Shown: positions 33,021-42,722, numbered from the stretch's first letter. The stretch: 64,000 bases of DNA from 66-474 sp044464225 (GCA_044464225.1 JBIQLN010000009.1:1-64000), one strand, 5' to 3'. Notes: generated by a model from the sequence alone, not told the origin. A program made the numbers and translations.

Positions 33021-34042
33021 GAAATCTCCGAGGCGGTTGTGAATCGTTGTCTGGGTAATCCAAGCCATTCGAGTGCCGCGCCGTGGAAGGCGCGCTCGCG
33101 CTGGCGTGCCGGCAAGTTCAGCGCGTCGATGCCGCTGCCGGGTTGCTGCTCGCCAAGCGGAAACGGGTAATCGGTACCCAGCATCACGCGCTCGTCCCCG
33201 ACGACGTCGAGAAGATAACGGAGCGCCTGCGGATCGTGTACGCAGGAATCGAAAAACAGGCGCCTGAAATATTCGCGCGGCGCGCGCGCGTTGTCGGTGG
33301 CGACCAGATCCGGCCGCATCCGGTAGCCGTGTTCGATGCGGCCGATGGTGAACGGGAACGAGCCGCCGCCGTGAGCGAATGCGATGCGCAGACTGGGCAA
33401 GCGTTCCAGCACGCCGCCGAAGATCAGGCAGCAGGCCGCGCGCGATTGCTCGGCCGGCATGCCGACCAGCCACGGCAGCCAGTACTTCGGCATCGTGTCC
33501 TTGCCCATCATGTCCCATGGATGGATCAGGATCGCGGCGCCGAGGTCGGCCGCGGCTTCGAAGAAGGGAAACAGTTCCGGCGCGTCGAGGTTCCAGTCGT
33601 TGACGTGCGAGCCGATCTGCACGCCCTGCAAGCCGAGCTGCTCGATGCAGTGTTCCATTTCCTCGATCGCGAGGCGCGGCGATTGCAGCGGCACGGTGCC
33701 GATGCCCGCGTAGTGCCGGGGATGATCGCGGCAGATTTCCGCGGTGTGGGCGTTCAAATGCCGGTGCAGTTCGCGCGCCTGGTTCGGCTTGGCCCAGTAG
33801 GAAAACAGCACGGGCACGGTGGAGATCACCTGCACGTCCAGGCCCAGCTTCCTGCATTCCTCGATCCGGAATTCGGCGTCGAACGAGTTTTGCCATACCT
33901 CGCGGAAGAATTTGTTGCCGCGATAGATGCGGTGATGGCCGCCCGAGTTCACCATCACCGGAAAGCGCGGATCGCCGTATTTTTCCGCGAGGTTGGGCCA
34001 GTCCGGCGGCAGGATGTGCGAGTGGACGTCGATCTTCAGCAT
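33017..34042 (-). CDS. 2-amino-3-carboxymuconate-6-semialdehyde decarboxylase (ACMSD)
   Basis: The 341-residue amidohydrolase starts with the metal motif DVHSHILPP and has RIYRGNKFFREVW, IHPWDMMG, FAHGGGSFPFT and GTDYPFPLGE, all characteristic of ACMSD. It decarboxylates the product of 3-hydroxyanthranilate dioxygenase and steers the pathway away from quinolinate/NAD. Its presence with kmo and kynU marks the kynurenine route of tryptophan breakdown. The dioxygenase gene (haaO) is not in the window. Confidence 0.9.
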   Translation of the reverse strand: MLKIDVHSHILPPDWPNLAEKYGDPRFPVMVNSGGHHRIYRGNKFFREVWQNSFDAEFRIEECRKLGLDVQVISTVPVLFSYWAKPNQARELHRHLNAHTAEICRDHPRHYAGIGTVPLQSPRLAIEEMEHCIEQLGLQGVQIGSHVNDWNLDAPELFPFFEAAADLGAAILIHPWDMMGKDTMPKYWLPWLVGMPAEQSRAACCLIFGGVLERLPSLRIAFAHGGGSFPFTIGRIEHGYRMRPDLVATDNARAPREYFRRLFFDSCVHDPQALRYLLDVVGDERVMLGTDYPFPLGEQQPGSGIDALNLPARQRERAFHGAALEWLGLPRQRFTTASEIS

Positions 34043-34231
34043 GCCGCAAGTATAGGTCAGGCGCGCAAGCTTCCGATCTGCGCGGTTTCTCAGACAGCGG
34101 CATCTCGGCCGAGGGCGCGGCTGGAAACTGCCGGGGCCGCGCCTTTGTGAGCCGGTTTGACGGAGCGCAGACCCCGTGCAATGGCCTCGGCCCGGGAAGT
34201 CTGCCCGCACGCCGGTGGTGAATGGGTCTTG

Positions 34232-34260
34232 CCGTCATTTCCGGACGCGGGAATCCAGCA
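34232..34260. repeat. dRS3-like repeat (copy 3)
   Basis: CCGTCATTTCCGGACGCGGG then AATCCAGCA overlaps the last codons and the stop of the FUSC gene, so the end of that protein (LDSRVRK) is supplied by the repeat. Confidence 0.45.
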
Positions 34261-36349
34261 CTGCCGGCGGTGCGGCGACGCGTGGCTGCGCCAGCACGTG
34301 CAGCAAACTGTCGATGGCGTCCACGATGCGATCGCTGGCGTCGCGCAATGTCACGGCGAAGGCGTCGGTGCTCCCGGCCGATGATGCAACCAGCGCGCGT
34401 TGTCCGGAACGCAGGTGGAATTCGCCTCGTGGTGCGCGCGCCTCGCGCAGTGCGTCCGCGGCTTCGCGCATGGCGGCATCGCAGACGCGGGCGAATGCGT
34501 CCACCTGCGGGTCGAGCGCATCGTCGTTCTCGCCGCGGGCAGCTTCCAGCATCATCGCCGCGCGGACCACGCGATTGGCTTGCGCGACCAGCGCTTCGGC
34601 GCGCGGCGCGTTGGCACGACTGGCGGGTTCGTTGCGCAACCGGTCAAGCGATGCCTGTGCGGCGCTGCGCGCGGCACGCGCATCGATGCGGGTGTCGTGG
34701 CGGGCCCGCGTATTGCCGCGCAGCGTCGCGATCAGATACTCGCGATAGGCATCCAGCATGCGCGCCACCACTTCGCGTTCGCGGCCTCGCTCCCACGTCG
34801 GCCACAGGAGGTAAGCCAGCAGCGCCAGCGCGCTGCCGAGCGCGGTGTCGATGCTGCGCGCCAGCACCGAGTCCGCGGCCGGGATGCCGTAGAACGACAG
34901 CAGGATCACCACGAGGCCGGTCAGGCACACCACCGCGATGCCGTAGTGCACGCTGGCGAGTTCGCGGAACGCGAAACACAGCACCGCCATCAGCGCGAGC
35001 GACGTCCAGAACCCGCCGAGTCCGCCGAAGTGCAGCACGGCCGTGGTGAGCAACAAACCGCCGAGCGTCCCGGCCACGCGCAGGAAACCGTAGCGCCAGG
35101 TTGCGCCGAAATCGGGTTTCAGCACGATCGCCACCGTCATCGGCATCCAGTAGCCGCGCGACAGCGGCAGCACGTGTGCCAGCGCGAGCGCGATCGCGAC
35201 GCAGGCGCCGCAGCGGATCGCGTGCCGGAACGCCGGCGACGAAAGGCGCAGGTTGGCGCGCAGGGTGGGTAGCGGGTTGGTCGATTGGAGTGCGCGTGGC
35301 AGGCGGAATTCCGAACGCAGCGCGCGGATCTCGCCGCGGCTGCCGGCGGTGTCGGTGTTGCGGACGGCTGCGCGCAATTGCCCCCCGAGCGCCGCGATCC
35401 GGGCATTCGCGACTTCCGCATCGACCGACGCGGGTGCCGATTCGATGCGCGCGATCGCCTGCGCGTAGGCGTCGAGTGCCGCGGCGGACGCGGGTGGCGT
35501 CGCCTGTTCCAGCGCGTTCGCGATCGTGGTCAACACTTGCGCCGCGGCCCGGCGCGCGCTCGCCAGGATGTCGCGTATCGCCGGCTGTTCGCACGCGGCT
35601 TGCTGGCTGGCGAGTGTGAACAGCTCCAGCCGGATCCGTTCCGACAATTCGGCGAGCACGCGGAACGCCTCGACCGCGCGGCCGCGCGCGCGACCGGCGC
35701 CGAACAGGAGGGTCTGCAGCTCGTTGAGCGAAGGCGGCAGTGCCACCGCGACGTCGTCCGCGGTGTCGCTGCGCGCGAAATCGGCCAGCCCGCGAAACCC
35801 CTCCGCCAGCGCGAGGCGCTCCGGACGGTAGCGTTGCAGCGGCCAGGCCGCGATCGCGAACAGCGTCTGCAGCAAGCCGCCCGCAAAGATAAGCAATGCC
35901 TCGGGCACCGCCTGCAGAGGGGTCTGCGGTTCCGCACCCAGCACCAGCAGCAGGATCAGGCTGGTCAGGCCCACGCGCGTCAGGTGCGCATCCACCGCGA
36001 CCAGCAGCGCGGCGCCGAAGCCCCACAACGCGGCGGCCAGCAGCAGCGCGGCGGGCCATTGCCCGAGCACCGCGCCGGCGAACGCGGCGGCCCCTGCCGC
36101 GGCCGCCGTCAACAACATCCGTTGCAGGCGCAAGCGGTACGGCCCCGGCTGGTCGGCGAACATCGTGTTGAGTGCGCCGGCGGAAACGCCAAGGCCCGCG
36201 AACAGGTGATCGGTCAGCGCGCCGATGAGCAACGGCAGGACGATCGCCGCGGTATTGCGCAATGCGACCGTCACCGGCACGTCGCGCTTGCCGGTGTGCA
36301 GCAACGTTTTCAGCAGCGGGTCTTCGCGCAGTCGGGCGAGGGCGGTCAC
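34235..36349 (-). CDS. FUSC family membrane protein (YccS/aromatic acid exporter type)
   Basis: The 704-residue protein has two blocks of about five or six membrane segments, one N-terminal (TVALRNTAAIVLPLLIGALT onward) and one after residue 360 (CVAIALALAHVLPLSRGYWM), each followed by a long cytoplasmic helical region. GYWMPMTVAIVLKPDFGATW is the FUSC signature. The family includes exporters of aromatic acids such as fusaric and p-hydroxybenzoic acid; transport of a kynurenine intermediate is possible from the neighbourhood but unproven. GTG start. Confidence 0.8.
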   Translation of the reverse strand: MTALARLREDPLLKTLLHTGKRDVPVTVALRNTAAIVLPLLIGALTDHLFAGLGVSAGALNTMFADQPGPYRLRLQRMLLTAAAAGAAAFAGAVLGQWPAALLLAAALWGFGAALLVAVDAHLTRVGLTSLILLLVLGAEPQTPLQAVPEALLIFAGGLLQTLFAIAAWPLQRYRPERLALAEGFRGLADFARSDTADDVAVALPPSLNELQTLLFGAGRARGRAVEAFRVLAELSERIRLELFTLASQQAACEQPAIRDILASARRAAAQVLTTIANALEQATPPASAAALDAYAQAIARIESAPASVDAEVANARIAALGGQLRAAVRNTDTAGSRGEIRALRSEFRLPRALQSTNPLPTLRANLRLSSPAFRHAIRCGACVAIALALAHVLPLSRGYWMPMTVAIVLKPDFGATWRYGFLRVAGTLGGLLLTTAVLHFGGLGGFWTSLALMAVLCFAFRELASVHYGIAVVCLTGLVVILLSFYGIPAADSVLARSIDTALGSALALLAYLLWPTWERGREREVVARMLDAYREYLIATLRGNTRARHDTRIDARAARSAAQASLDRLRNEPASRANAPRAEALVAQANRVVRAAMMLEAARGENDDALDPQVDAFARVCDAAMREAADALREARAPRGEFHLRSGQRALVASSAGSTDAFAVTLRDASDRIVDAIDSLLHVLAQPRVAAPPAVLDSRVRK

Positions 36350-36364
36350 GCGAACGGCTTCCGG

Positions 36365-37426
36365 TCAGGCGCCGCCAGTATCGGCGATCCGCTTGAGTCG
36401 CGCGAGCGCTGGTGCCATGTCGAGGTTTTCCGCCGCGAGCCATTCGTCGTTGTAATACGTGCCTGCGTAGCGGTCGCCGCCATCGCAGATCAGCGTGACC
36501 ACCGGCCCGGTTTCACCGGCCGCGCGCATCTCCGACATCAACTGCAGCGCACCGACGAAGTTGGTGCCGGTGGAACCACCGCAGCGGCGGCCGAGCAGTT
36601 TCTCGAGCACGCGCAGCGCGGCCATGCTGTCGACGTCGGCGACGCGGATCATGCGGTCGATGACGCCGGGCAGGAATGAAGGTTCGACGCGCGGACGGCC
36701 GATGCCTTCGATACGCGAGCCGCGTTCCAGTGTCAGGCCGGCGTCGCCGGTTTCGTAATAGTCCGCGAACACCGAGTGCTCGGGGTCGACCACCGCCAGC
36801 CGGGTTTCGCTGCGCTGCGCGCTGCCGTAGCGGATGTAGCGGCCGAGCGTGGCCGAGGTGCCGCCGGTGCCGGCACTGACCACGATCCAGCGCGGCACCG
36901 GGTCGGCCTCGCGCTGCATCTGGCGGAAGATCGACTCGGCGATGTTGTTGTTGCCGCGCCAGTCGGTGGCGCGTTCGGCGTAGGTGAACTGGTCCATGTA
37001 GTGGCCGTTGCAACGCCTGGCCAGCCGCTGCGCCGCGCCGTACACGTCGGTGTCGTCGATGAAGTGGCATTGGCCGCCGAAGAATTCGATCTGCGCGATC
37101 TTCTGTTTCGACGTCTGCCGCGGCATCACCGCGAAGAACGGCAGGTTCAGCAGGCGCGCGAAATACGCCTCCGAAATCGCGGTGCTGCCGCTGGAGGCTT
37201 CGATGACCGGACGGTCCTCGTCGAGCCAGCCATTGCAGATCGCATACAGGAACAAGGAACGCCCCAGCCGGTGCTTGAGACTGCCGGTGGGGTGTACCGA
37301 TTCATCCTTGAAGTACAGCGGGATGCCCGGAAAAGCAGGCAGGTCGAGGCGGATCAAGTGGGTGTCGGCCGAACGCGCGGCCTCGGCTTCGAGCGCGGCA
37401 ATCGCGCGGCGGGTCCATGTGTACAT
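36365..37426 (-). CDS. PLP-dependent cysteine synthase family protein
   Basis: The 353-residue fold-type II enzyme has the PLP lysine Lys51 in HPTGSLKHR, the cofactor loops ASSGSTAIS and SAGTGGTSATLGRY, and RCGGSTGTN near the end. It resembles the CysK-like subgroup that includes L-cysteine desulfhydrases; a fully classical CysK has different loops around GNTGIA. It could make or degrade cysteine. It ends 16 bases before the FUSC gene starts, so the two may be cotranscribed. Confidence 0.8.
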   Translation of the reverse strand: MYTWTRRAIAALEAEAARSADTHLIRLDLPAFPGIPLYFKDESVHPTGSLKHRLGRSLFLYAICNGWLDEDRPVIEASSGSTAISEAYFARLLNLPFFAVMPRQTSKQKIAQIEFFGGQCHFIDDTDVYGAAQRLARRCNGHYMDQFTYAERATDWRGNNNIAESIFRQMQREADPVPRWIVVSAGTGGTSATLGRYIRYGSAQRSETRLAVVDPEHSVFADYYETGDAGLTLERGSRIEGIGRPRVEPSFLPGVIDRMIRVADVDSMAALRVLEKLLGRRCGGSTGTNFVGALQLMSEMRAAGETGPVVTLICDGGDRYAGTYYNDEWLAAENLDMAPALARLKRIADTGGA

Positions 37427-37510
37427 GCCGGTATTCTATTTGCGCCGCCCTGCACCCTGGACGCATCGAGGCGGCCGATCGTGAAAGGGCCGATTCACGC
37501 CCTGTCCCCA

Positions 37511-37572
37511 TTGCGGGATCACGAATGCCCGCAAGTGCAACCCTTGCAATCCGTGAAGTCGCGGTCTAGGGT
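37511..37572 (+). promoter_or_regulatory. Dyad and candidate promoter upstream of the response regulator
   Basis: TTGCGGG (37511-37517) and CCCGCAA (37528-37534) form a perfect seven-base dyad with a ten-base loop. Ten bases later TTGCAA (37544-37549), 17 bases, TAGGGT (37567-37572) makes a moderate promoter 40 bases before the ATG. The dyad may be an operator. Confidence 0.35.
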
Positions 37573-37611
37573 TGGGCGGAGCCCGCATCGGCACACTATG
37601 GGGAGCGCCGG

Positions 37612-38259
37612 ATGATTCGCGTGGTGTTGGTTGATGATCACGAACTGGTACGTTCGGGATTTTGCCTGATTCTTTCAGGGCAGCCCGACATCGAAGTAGT
37701 GGGCGAAGCCAGCAACGCGGAAGACGGCCTGCGTCTGGTGCGCGCGGTCAAACCGGACGTCGCGCTGATCGACGTGCACATGCCCGGCATGAGCGGAATC
37801 GAACTCACCGAACGGGTGCAGCGCTCCGGCCTGCCGACCCACATCGTGATCCTGACGGTGGTGCAGGACGCGCAATTTCCGCGCCGCCTGCTGCAGTCCG
37901 GCGCGCTGGGTTACCTCACGAAGGGGTGTCCTGCCGAGGAGCTGGTGAACGCGGTGCGCACGGTGGCGCAGGGCAATCGTTATCTCGATGCCACGGTTGC
38001 GCGCGAGATGGCTCTGGCCGCGGTGGACGGGGACGCGTCGCCGCTGGAGTCGCTGTCCTCGCGCGAAATGGAAGTCGCCCTGATGCTGGCGCGCGGATTG
38101 GCCGTCAATGAAGTCGCCGCCCGCCTGCACTTGAGCGCCAAGACCGTGTCGACCTACAAGCAACGCCTGTTCGAGAAACTGAGCGTGCAACACACGATCG
38201 CGCTGGCCCACGTGCTGACGGCGCACGGACTGCTGGGCGAGGAGTCTGTCCAGGTCTAG
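37612..38259 (+). CDS. LuxR-type response regulator, GacA/UvrY-like
   Basis: The 215-residue protein has a receiver domain with Asp8, Asp9, phosphoacceptor Asp54, Thr82 and Lys104, and a C-terminal LuxR helix-turn-helix (SSREMEVALMLARGLAVNEV to KTVSTYKQRLFEKL). Size and the KTVSTYKQRLF motif match GacA/UvrY, which switch small regulatory RNAs in the Gac/Rsm system. No histidine kinase or uvrC lies beside it. It faces rne, the gene for the RNase that processes many such RNAs. Confidence 0.8.
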   Translation: MIRVVLVDDHELVRSGFCLILSGQPDIEVVGEASNAEDGLRLVRAVKPDVALIDVHMPGMSGIELTERVQRSGLPTHIVILTVVQDAQFPRRLLQSGALGYLTKGCPAEELVNAVRTVAQGNRYLDATVAREMALAAVDGDASPLESLSSREMEVALMLARGLAVNEVAARLHLSAKTVSTYKQRLFEKLSVQHTIALAHVLTAHGLLGEESVQV

Positions 38260-38449
38260 TGCAAGGTGTGGAAACGTGCGTGGCTTTGCACTGCCCGCTC
38301 GCGATTCCAAGTGCAAGCACGGGTCGGCGCGCCGGACGGGCCGGCGACAACCGATCGCGTGCCGGCGCCGAAATCCCGACGCGTAGACACCGGACCACGA
38401 TGATCCGGCGCGACCCGCCGATGCCCGCAGCCTTTCGGCTTGTGCCGCA

Positions 38450-41392
38450 TTACTCCTGCGGCTTGTCGGATTCCGGGGCGGGCGTGGCGGGCGCCGCTGG
38501 TGCCTTCGGCGGCAATACGCTCGGTGCAAGGATCGGCCGGATTGCACCGGACAATGGTCGCGGGGTCGGAATCGCCGGGTGACGCGGCAGCGGTTGCGCC
38601 AGCGGCCGCGTGGTCGGCGGCGCCGCAAACAGCGATGGCGTGACCGGTTCCGGTTTCGGGGCCGCAGGCGCAACCGGGGTGGCGGACGGTACGGGCGACA
38701 CCGGCAGCGGCGCAGGCGCGGTCGGGGCCGCGGCAGGCGCTTGGGGCGCCGGCGGCCGGGGCGTGGCGGGCGCCGCCGTCACCAATGTCGGCTTCACGGG
38801 GGCGGAAACTTCCATCGGCGGAGTGGTCGGAGGCGGCACGTTGTCGCCTGGCGCAATCGCCGCGATCGGCTGCGGCGCAGGCGTGGCGGGCGCGGGGGTC
38901 GAGGGCTTGGGCTGGGGAACGGCGAACAACGGTGCCGTGGCTGGCGCCTGCTCGTGCCTCGCGGCCGCGGGAGGAGCCGGGGCGGGCGTCGGGTTGTTCC
39001 CGACGTCTGCAACTCCCGACGATGATGGCGATTCACCATGCGGACTCGCCGGGCGTGCCGGACGCGCTGTGCGATCGCCGCGGTCGGCATCCTCGTCATC
39101 GATGTCGCGGGGCGCGGCGCCGTTCTGTGGGGCAGCATTCGCGTGTTTGCGCCGACGTCCGCCGCGGCGACCGCGGCGACGCTTGCCGGTACCCGTGGCG
39201 TCGGTGGCGCCCGTCGTGGCCGGCGCCTCGGCGCCGTTCGCGGCACTGCCGTTTGGTTTGGCGGCCTCGACGTCGGCGTCCGGTGCGAGCGCCTGCTTCG
39301 GCGGCACCGGGGCGGGCACGTTCTGATGCGGGGCCGTTGCGGTGGTTTCGCCCTGCGCGGGTTTGGTTTCGTGGGCGCGGGGCTCGGCGGCTGGCTTGGC
39401 CGTGGCGGGCGCAGGGGATTTCGATGCCGCCCGCGCAGGGCGCTGCACGTCATCCCCGCGCGACTTGCCGGATTTGGACTGCGACGATTTGGACGCCTGC
39501 GGACCCTGCTGGCGCGTTCGCCGCGCGTCGCCGTCGCGATCGTGGCCATTGCGGCGTCCGCCACTGCGTGAAGCGTCGGAGCGCCGTTCGGAAGATCGCT
39601 CGCGGCGGGGCGTCTCGGCAGTTTCCCTTGCGCGTTTCGGCTGCGGCCGTTCGAGTGGCGTCGGCTCCGGCGCGGGCGGATTGCGGAACCAGCCGAACAG
39701 GCGACCGAGCAAGCCGCCGGATGCCGCCGCGGGAACAGGCGCGATGGGGGCAGGCGCCGCGGCAGGCTCCGGCGCGACTTCCTCGCGCTGCGGCATCGGC
39801 GTGGCGCGCTGGATGCCGCTCACCGCGGGTTCCTCGCCGTGCACCACCACCCCCATGCGCGGTTGCGGCATGGTCGCGGCCTCGGTCAGTCGTTCGTAGC
39901 TCGGCTTGGCGTGTTCGCCCATCTCGCTTTCGCGGATGCGGGTGATCTCGAGGTGCGGCGTTTCCAGGTTCTCGTCGGCGACGATCACCACGTGCACCTT
40001 GTGGCGCATCTCGATTTCGACCACGCTGGACCGCTTTTCATTGAGCAGGAAGTTGGCCACGCGGGCGGGGGCCTGCACCAGGACCTGCCCGGTGTTCTCC
40101 TTCATCGCGTGTTCTTCGATCAGGCGCAGTGCCGACAGCGACAGCGATTCGACGCCGCGGATGCGGCCATGGCCGTCGCAACGCGGGCAGACGATCTGCG
40201 TGGATTCTTCCAGGCTCGGCCGCAGGCGCTGGCGCGACAGTTCCAGCAGACCGAAACGCGAGATCCGGCCGATCTGCACACGGGCACGGTCCAGCTTCAG
40301 CGCATTGCGCAGTTTTTCTTCGACCTCGCGCTGGTGGCGCGAGCTTTCCATGTCGATGAAGTCGATGACCACAAGGCCCCCCAGGTCGCGGATGCGCAAC
40401 TGGCGCGCGATCTCGACCGCGGCCTCGCAGTTGGTGTGGAAGGCGGTGTCCTCGATGTCGCTGCCTTTCGTGGCGCGCGCCGAGTTGATGTCGATGGACG
40501 TGAGTGCCTCGGTCGGATCGATCACGATGGAGCCGCCGGAGGGCAAGCGCACGTTGCGATCGTAGGCACTCTCGATCTGGGTTTCGATCTGGTAGCGGGT
40601 GAACAGCGGGGTGGCATCGTCGTACAGCTTCAGTTTGCGCAGGCTGTTCGGCATGACCTGCTGCATGAACTGCTTGGCGTCTTCGTACAGCGCAGGCTCG
40701 TCGATCAGGATTTCGCCGATGTCGGCGCGCAGGTAGTCGCGCAGGGCGCGGATGAACAGCTTCGATTCCTGATAGATGAGGAATGGTGCGGATTTGGCCG
40801 CGGCGGCCTCGGAAATCGCTTTCCACAGTTGCAGCAGGTAATCCAGGTCCCACTGCAGTTCCTCGGCGTCGCGGCCGACGCCGGCGGTGCGCACGATCAG
40901 GCCCATGCCGTCCGGCATCGAGATGTGGTCGAGCGCTTCCTTCAATGCCTGGCGGTCCTCGCCCTCGATGCGGCGCGAAACGCCGCCCGCGTTGGGGCTG
41001 TTCGGCATCAGGACCATGTAGCGCCCGGCCAGCGAGATATAAGTGGTGAGCGCGGCGCCCTTGTTGCCGCGTTCCTCCTTCTCGACCTGGACGATCAGTT
41101 GCTGGCCCTCTTTCAGCAACTCGCGGATGCCCGCCTTGTTCGGGTCGGCGCCCTGCGTGAAGTATTCGCGGGCGATTTCCTTCAGCGGAAGGAAGCCGTG
41201 GCGTTCGGCGCCGTAGTCGACGAAGCACGCCTCGAGGGAAGGTTCGACCCGGGTGATGCGGGCCTTGTAGATGTTGGACTTCTTCTGTTCGCGGGAGGGG
41301 ATTTCGAGGTCGAGGTCGTAAAGGGCTTGGCCATCGACGATGGCCACGCGCAACTCCTCACGCTGAGTTGCGTTGATCAACATGCGTTTCAT
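38450..41392 (-). CDS. rne: Ribonuclease E
   Basis: The 980-residue protein has the S1 domain start (MKRMLINATQREELRVAIVD), the RNase H-like and 5' sensor parts, catalytic Asp residues in SIDINSARATKG and VVIDFIDMESSRHQ, and the zinc link CPRCDGHG that ties the dimers. From about residue 520 the C-terminal half is disordered, rich in Pro, Ala, Arg and Gln, the degradosome scaffold. RNase E begins decay of most mRNAs and processes rRNA and tRNA. A 340-base upstream gap before rluC would supply the long leader used for autoregulation in E. coli. Confidence 0.97.
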   Translation of the reverse strand: MKRMLINATQREELRVAIVDGQALYDLDLEIPSREQKKSNIYKARITRVEPSLEACFVDYGAERHGFLPLKEIAREYFTQGADPNKAGIRELLKEGQQLIVQVEKEERGNKGAALTTYISLAGRYMVLMPNSPNAGGVSRRIEGEDRQALKEALDHISMPDGMGLIVRTAGVGRDAEELQWDLDYLLQLWKAISEAAAAKSAPFLIYQESKLFIRALRDYLRADIGEILIDEPALYEDAKQFMQQVMPNSLRKLKLYDDATPLFTRYQIETQIESAYDRNVRLPSGGSIVIDPTEALTSIDINSARATKGSDIEDTAFHTNCEAAVEIARQLRIRDLGGLVVIDFIDMESSRHQREVEEKLRNALKLDRARVQIGRISRFGLLELSRQRLRPSLEESTQIVCPRCDGHGRIRGVESLSLSALRLIEEHAMKENTGQVLVQAPARVANFLLNEKRSSVVEIEMRHKVHVVIVADENLETPHLEITRIRESEMGEHAKPSYERLTEAATMPQPRMGVVVHGEEPAVSGIQRATPMPQREEVAPEPAAAPAPIAPVPAAASGGLLGRLFGWFRNPPAPEPTPLERPQPKRARETAETPRRERSSERRSDASRSGGRRNGHDRDGDARRTRQQGPQASKSSQSKSGKSRGDDVQRPARAASKSPAPATAKPAAEPRAHETKPAQGETTATAPHQNVPAPVPPKQALAPDADVEAAKPNGSAANGAEAPATTGATDATGTGKRRRGRRGGRRRKHANAAPQNGAAPRDIDDEDADRGDRTARPARPASPHGESPSSSGVADVGNNPTPAPAPPAAARHEQAPATAPLFAVPQPKPSTPAPATPAPQPIAAIAPGDNVPPPTTPPMEVSAPVKPTLVTAAPATPRPPAPQAPAAAPTAPAPLPVSPVPSATPVAPAAPKPEPVTPSLFAAPPTTRPLAQPLPRHPAIPTPRPLSGAIRPILAPSVLPPKAPAAPATPAPESDKPQE

Positions 41393-41734
41393 TGTGGATT
41401 CCTTGAAGTCGCCGGCGCGGAGCGCGTCGTCGGCGGCGCCTTGGCGGGGCGGCCGGCCGGGTGACGTGCCGCGCCTGGCGGCAGTCGCCGGAACCGATCA
41501 ATGGTCCCGGCTGGTGATGAATGGGATTGTTCGCGTCCCGACGTTCCCGCGCCGTCATTCCGACGGTGGGCAAACATCGACCCGAACGTTACGATGGCGA
41601 GGTACCGGCTGCTCCCGGTCAGGAATGGCAGGCGGAAGCCTTGTCCGCGCGGCGAACGAGTACAGGGTCGCCCGTGAGGGGCAAGAGCCTGCTTGACGCC
41701 GGGCAATCGTATCATCGAAAAAGGGTTTTTTCCA
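41393..41734. other. Intergenic region between divergent rne and rluC
   Basis: This 342-base stretch has no gene. It holds a dRS3-like repeat (GTTCCCGCGCCGTCATTCCG at 41543 onward) and, on the minus strand, an extended -10 candidate TGATACGAT (41706-41714) that would give rne a leader of about 300 bases. Such a long leader fits the known feedback control of rne by its own product. Confidence 0.5.
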
Positions 41735-42679
41735 ATGGGGACGGCAACTTCGGCCAAGGACTTCAGTTCGGTGCGAACCGTGGAGGTCGGTCCCGAGCGC
41801 GATGGGCAGCGCGTGGACAACTGCCTGGCGGCACTGTTGAAGGGGGTGCCGAAGACGCATATCTACCGCTTGCTGCGGACCGGCCAGGTACGCGTGAACG
41901 GCAAACGTGCCAAGCCGGATACCCGGCTCGCGGCGGGCGATCATCTGCGGATTCCGCCGGTACGGGTGGCCGAGCGTGCCGAACCCGGTGCGCCACCCGC
42001 GCCGATGCTGGACGAAATCCGTCAGGCCGTGATTTTCGAGGACAGGGATTTCCTTGCCATCGACAAGCCGGCCGGCATCGCCAGCCATGGCGGCAGCGGC
42101 GTGACCTTCGGCGCTATCGAGCTGCTGCGCGCGGCGCGGCCCAAGGATCACCTGGAGCTGGCGCATCGGCTTGATCGGGATACCTCGGGCGTGCTGGTGT
42201 TTGCGCGTTCGCGGCGCGGGCTGACCGGCGTGCAGGACCTGATCCGGGCCGGCGAGACAAAGAAGCAGTACCTGTGCCTGATGACCGGCAAGCTTCGGCG
42301 CGCGAAGTTCGACGTCAATGCGCCGTTGCGAAAATCCGTGCTGTCGGGCGGCGAGCGCATGGTGCGGGTGGACGAGGACGGCAAACCGGCGCTCACGTTC
42401 TTCCGCGAGATCGAGCATTACCCGGATTGCAGCCTCGTCGAGGCGACGCTCGCAACCGGCCGCACCCATCAGATCCGCGTGCACGCCGCGCACGCAGGCT
42501 ATCCGCTGGCGGGCGATCCGAAGTACGGCGAGCGCGAGGCCAACAAGCGCTTCGCCAAGCTCGGCCTGAAACGCATGTTCCTGCACGCGGCGCGCTTCGA
42601 ATTCGAACTGGGCGAACGCGCCTACAGTTTTTCCGCGCCATTGCCGGATGACTTGCGGGCCGTGCTGGACAGGCTGTAG
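41735..42679 (+). CDS. rluC: 23S rRNA pseudouridine synthase RluC
   Basis: The 314-residue protein has an N-terminal S4 domain (RVDNCLAALLKGVPKTHIYR) and the RluA-type catalytic domain with HRLDRDTSGVLVF containing the nucleophile Asp, and TGRTHQIRVH near the end. RluC modifies U955, U2504 and U2580 in E. coli 23S rRNA. The divergent rne-rluC arrangement is the same as in E. coli, which supports RluC over other RluA paralogues. ATG 41735 is preferred to a TTG 14 codons earlier. Confidence 0.9.
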   Translation: MGTATSAKDFSSVRTVEVGPERDGQRVDNCLAALLKGVPKTHIYRLLRTGQVRVNGKRAKPDTRLAAGDHLRIPPVRVAERAEPGAPPAPMLDEIRQAVIFEDRDFLAIDKPAGIASHGGSGVTFGAIELLRAARPKDHLELAHRLDRDTSGVLVFARSRRGLTGVQDLIRAGETKKQYLCLMTGKLRRAKFDVNAPLRKSVLSGGERMVRVDEDGKPALTFFREIEHYPDCSLVEATLATGRTHQIRVHAAHAGYPLAGDPKYGEREANKRFAKLGLKRMFLHAARFEFELGERAYSFSAPLPDDLRAVLDRL

Positions 42680-42713
42680 CGCCGCCGCCGTTCACGGGGC
42701 CGCCACGCCCCAC

Positions 42714-42722
42714 TGTTAAAAT
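42714..42722 (+). promoter_or_regulatory. Extended -10 promoter of ugd
   Basis: TGTTAAAAT (42714-42722) gives TG-x-TAAAAT, an extended -10 element with no clear -35. It stands 24 bases before the ugd ATG and after the rluC stop. Confidence 0.45.

Noticed and set aside
39839..41464. 541-residue plus-strand open frame opposite rne
   Set aside because: No recognisable domain and composition typical of the opposite strand of a high-GC gene; rne is unmistakable.
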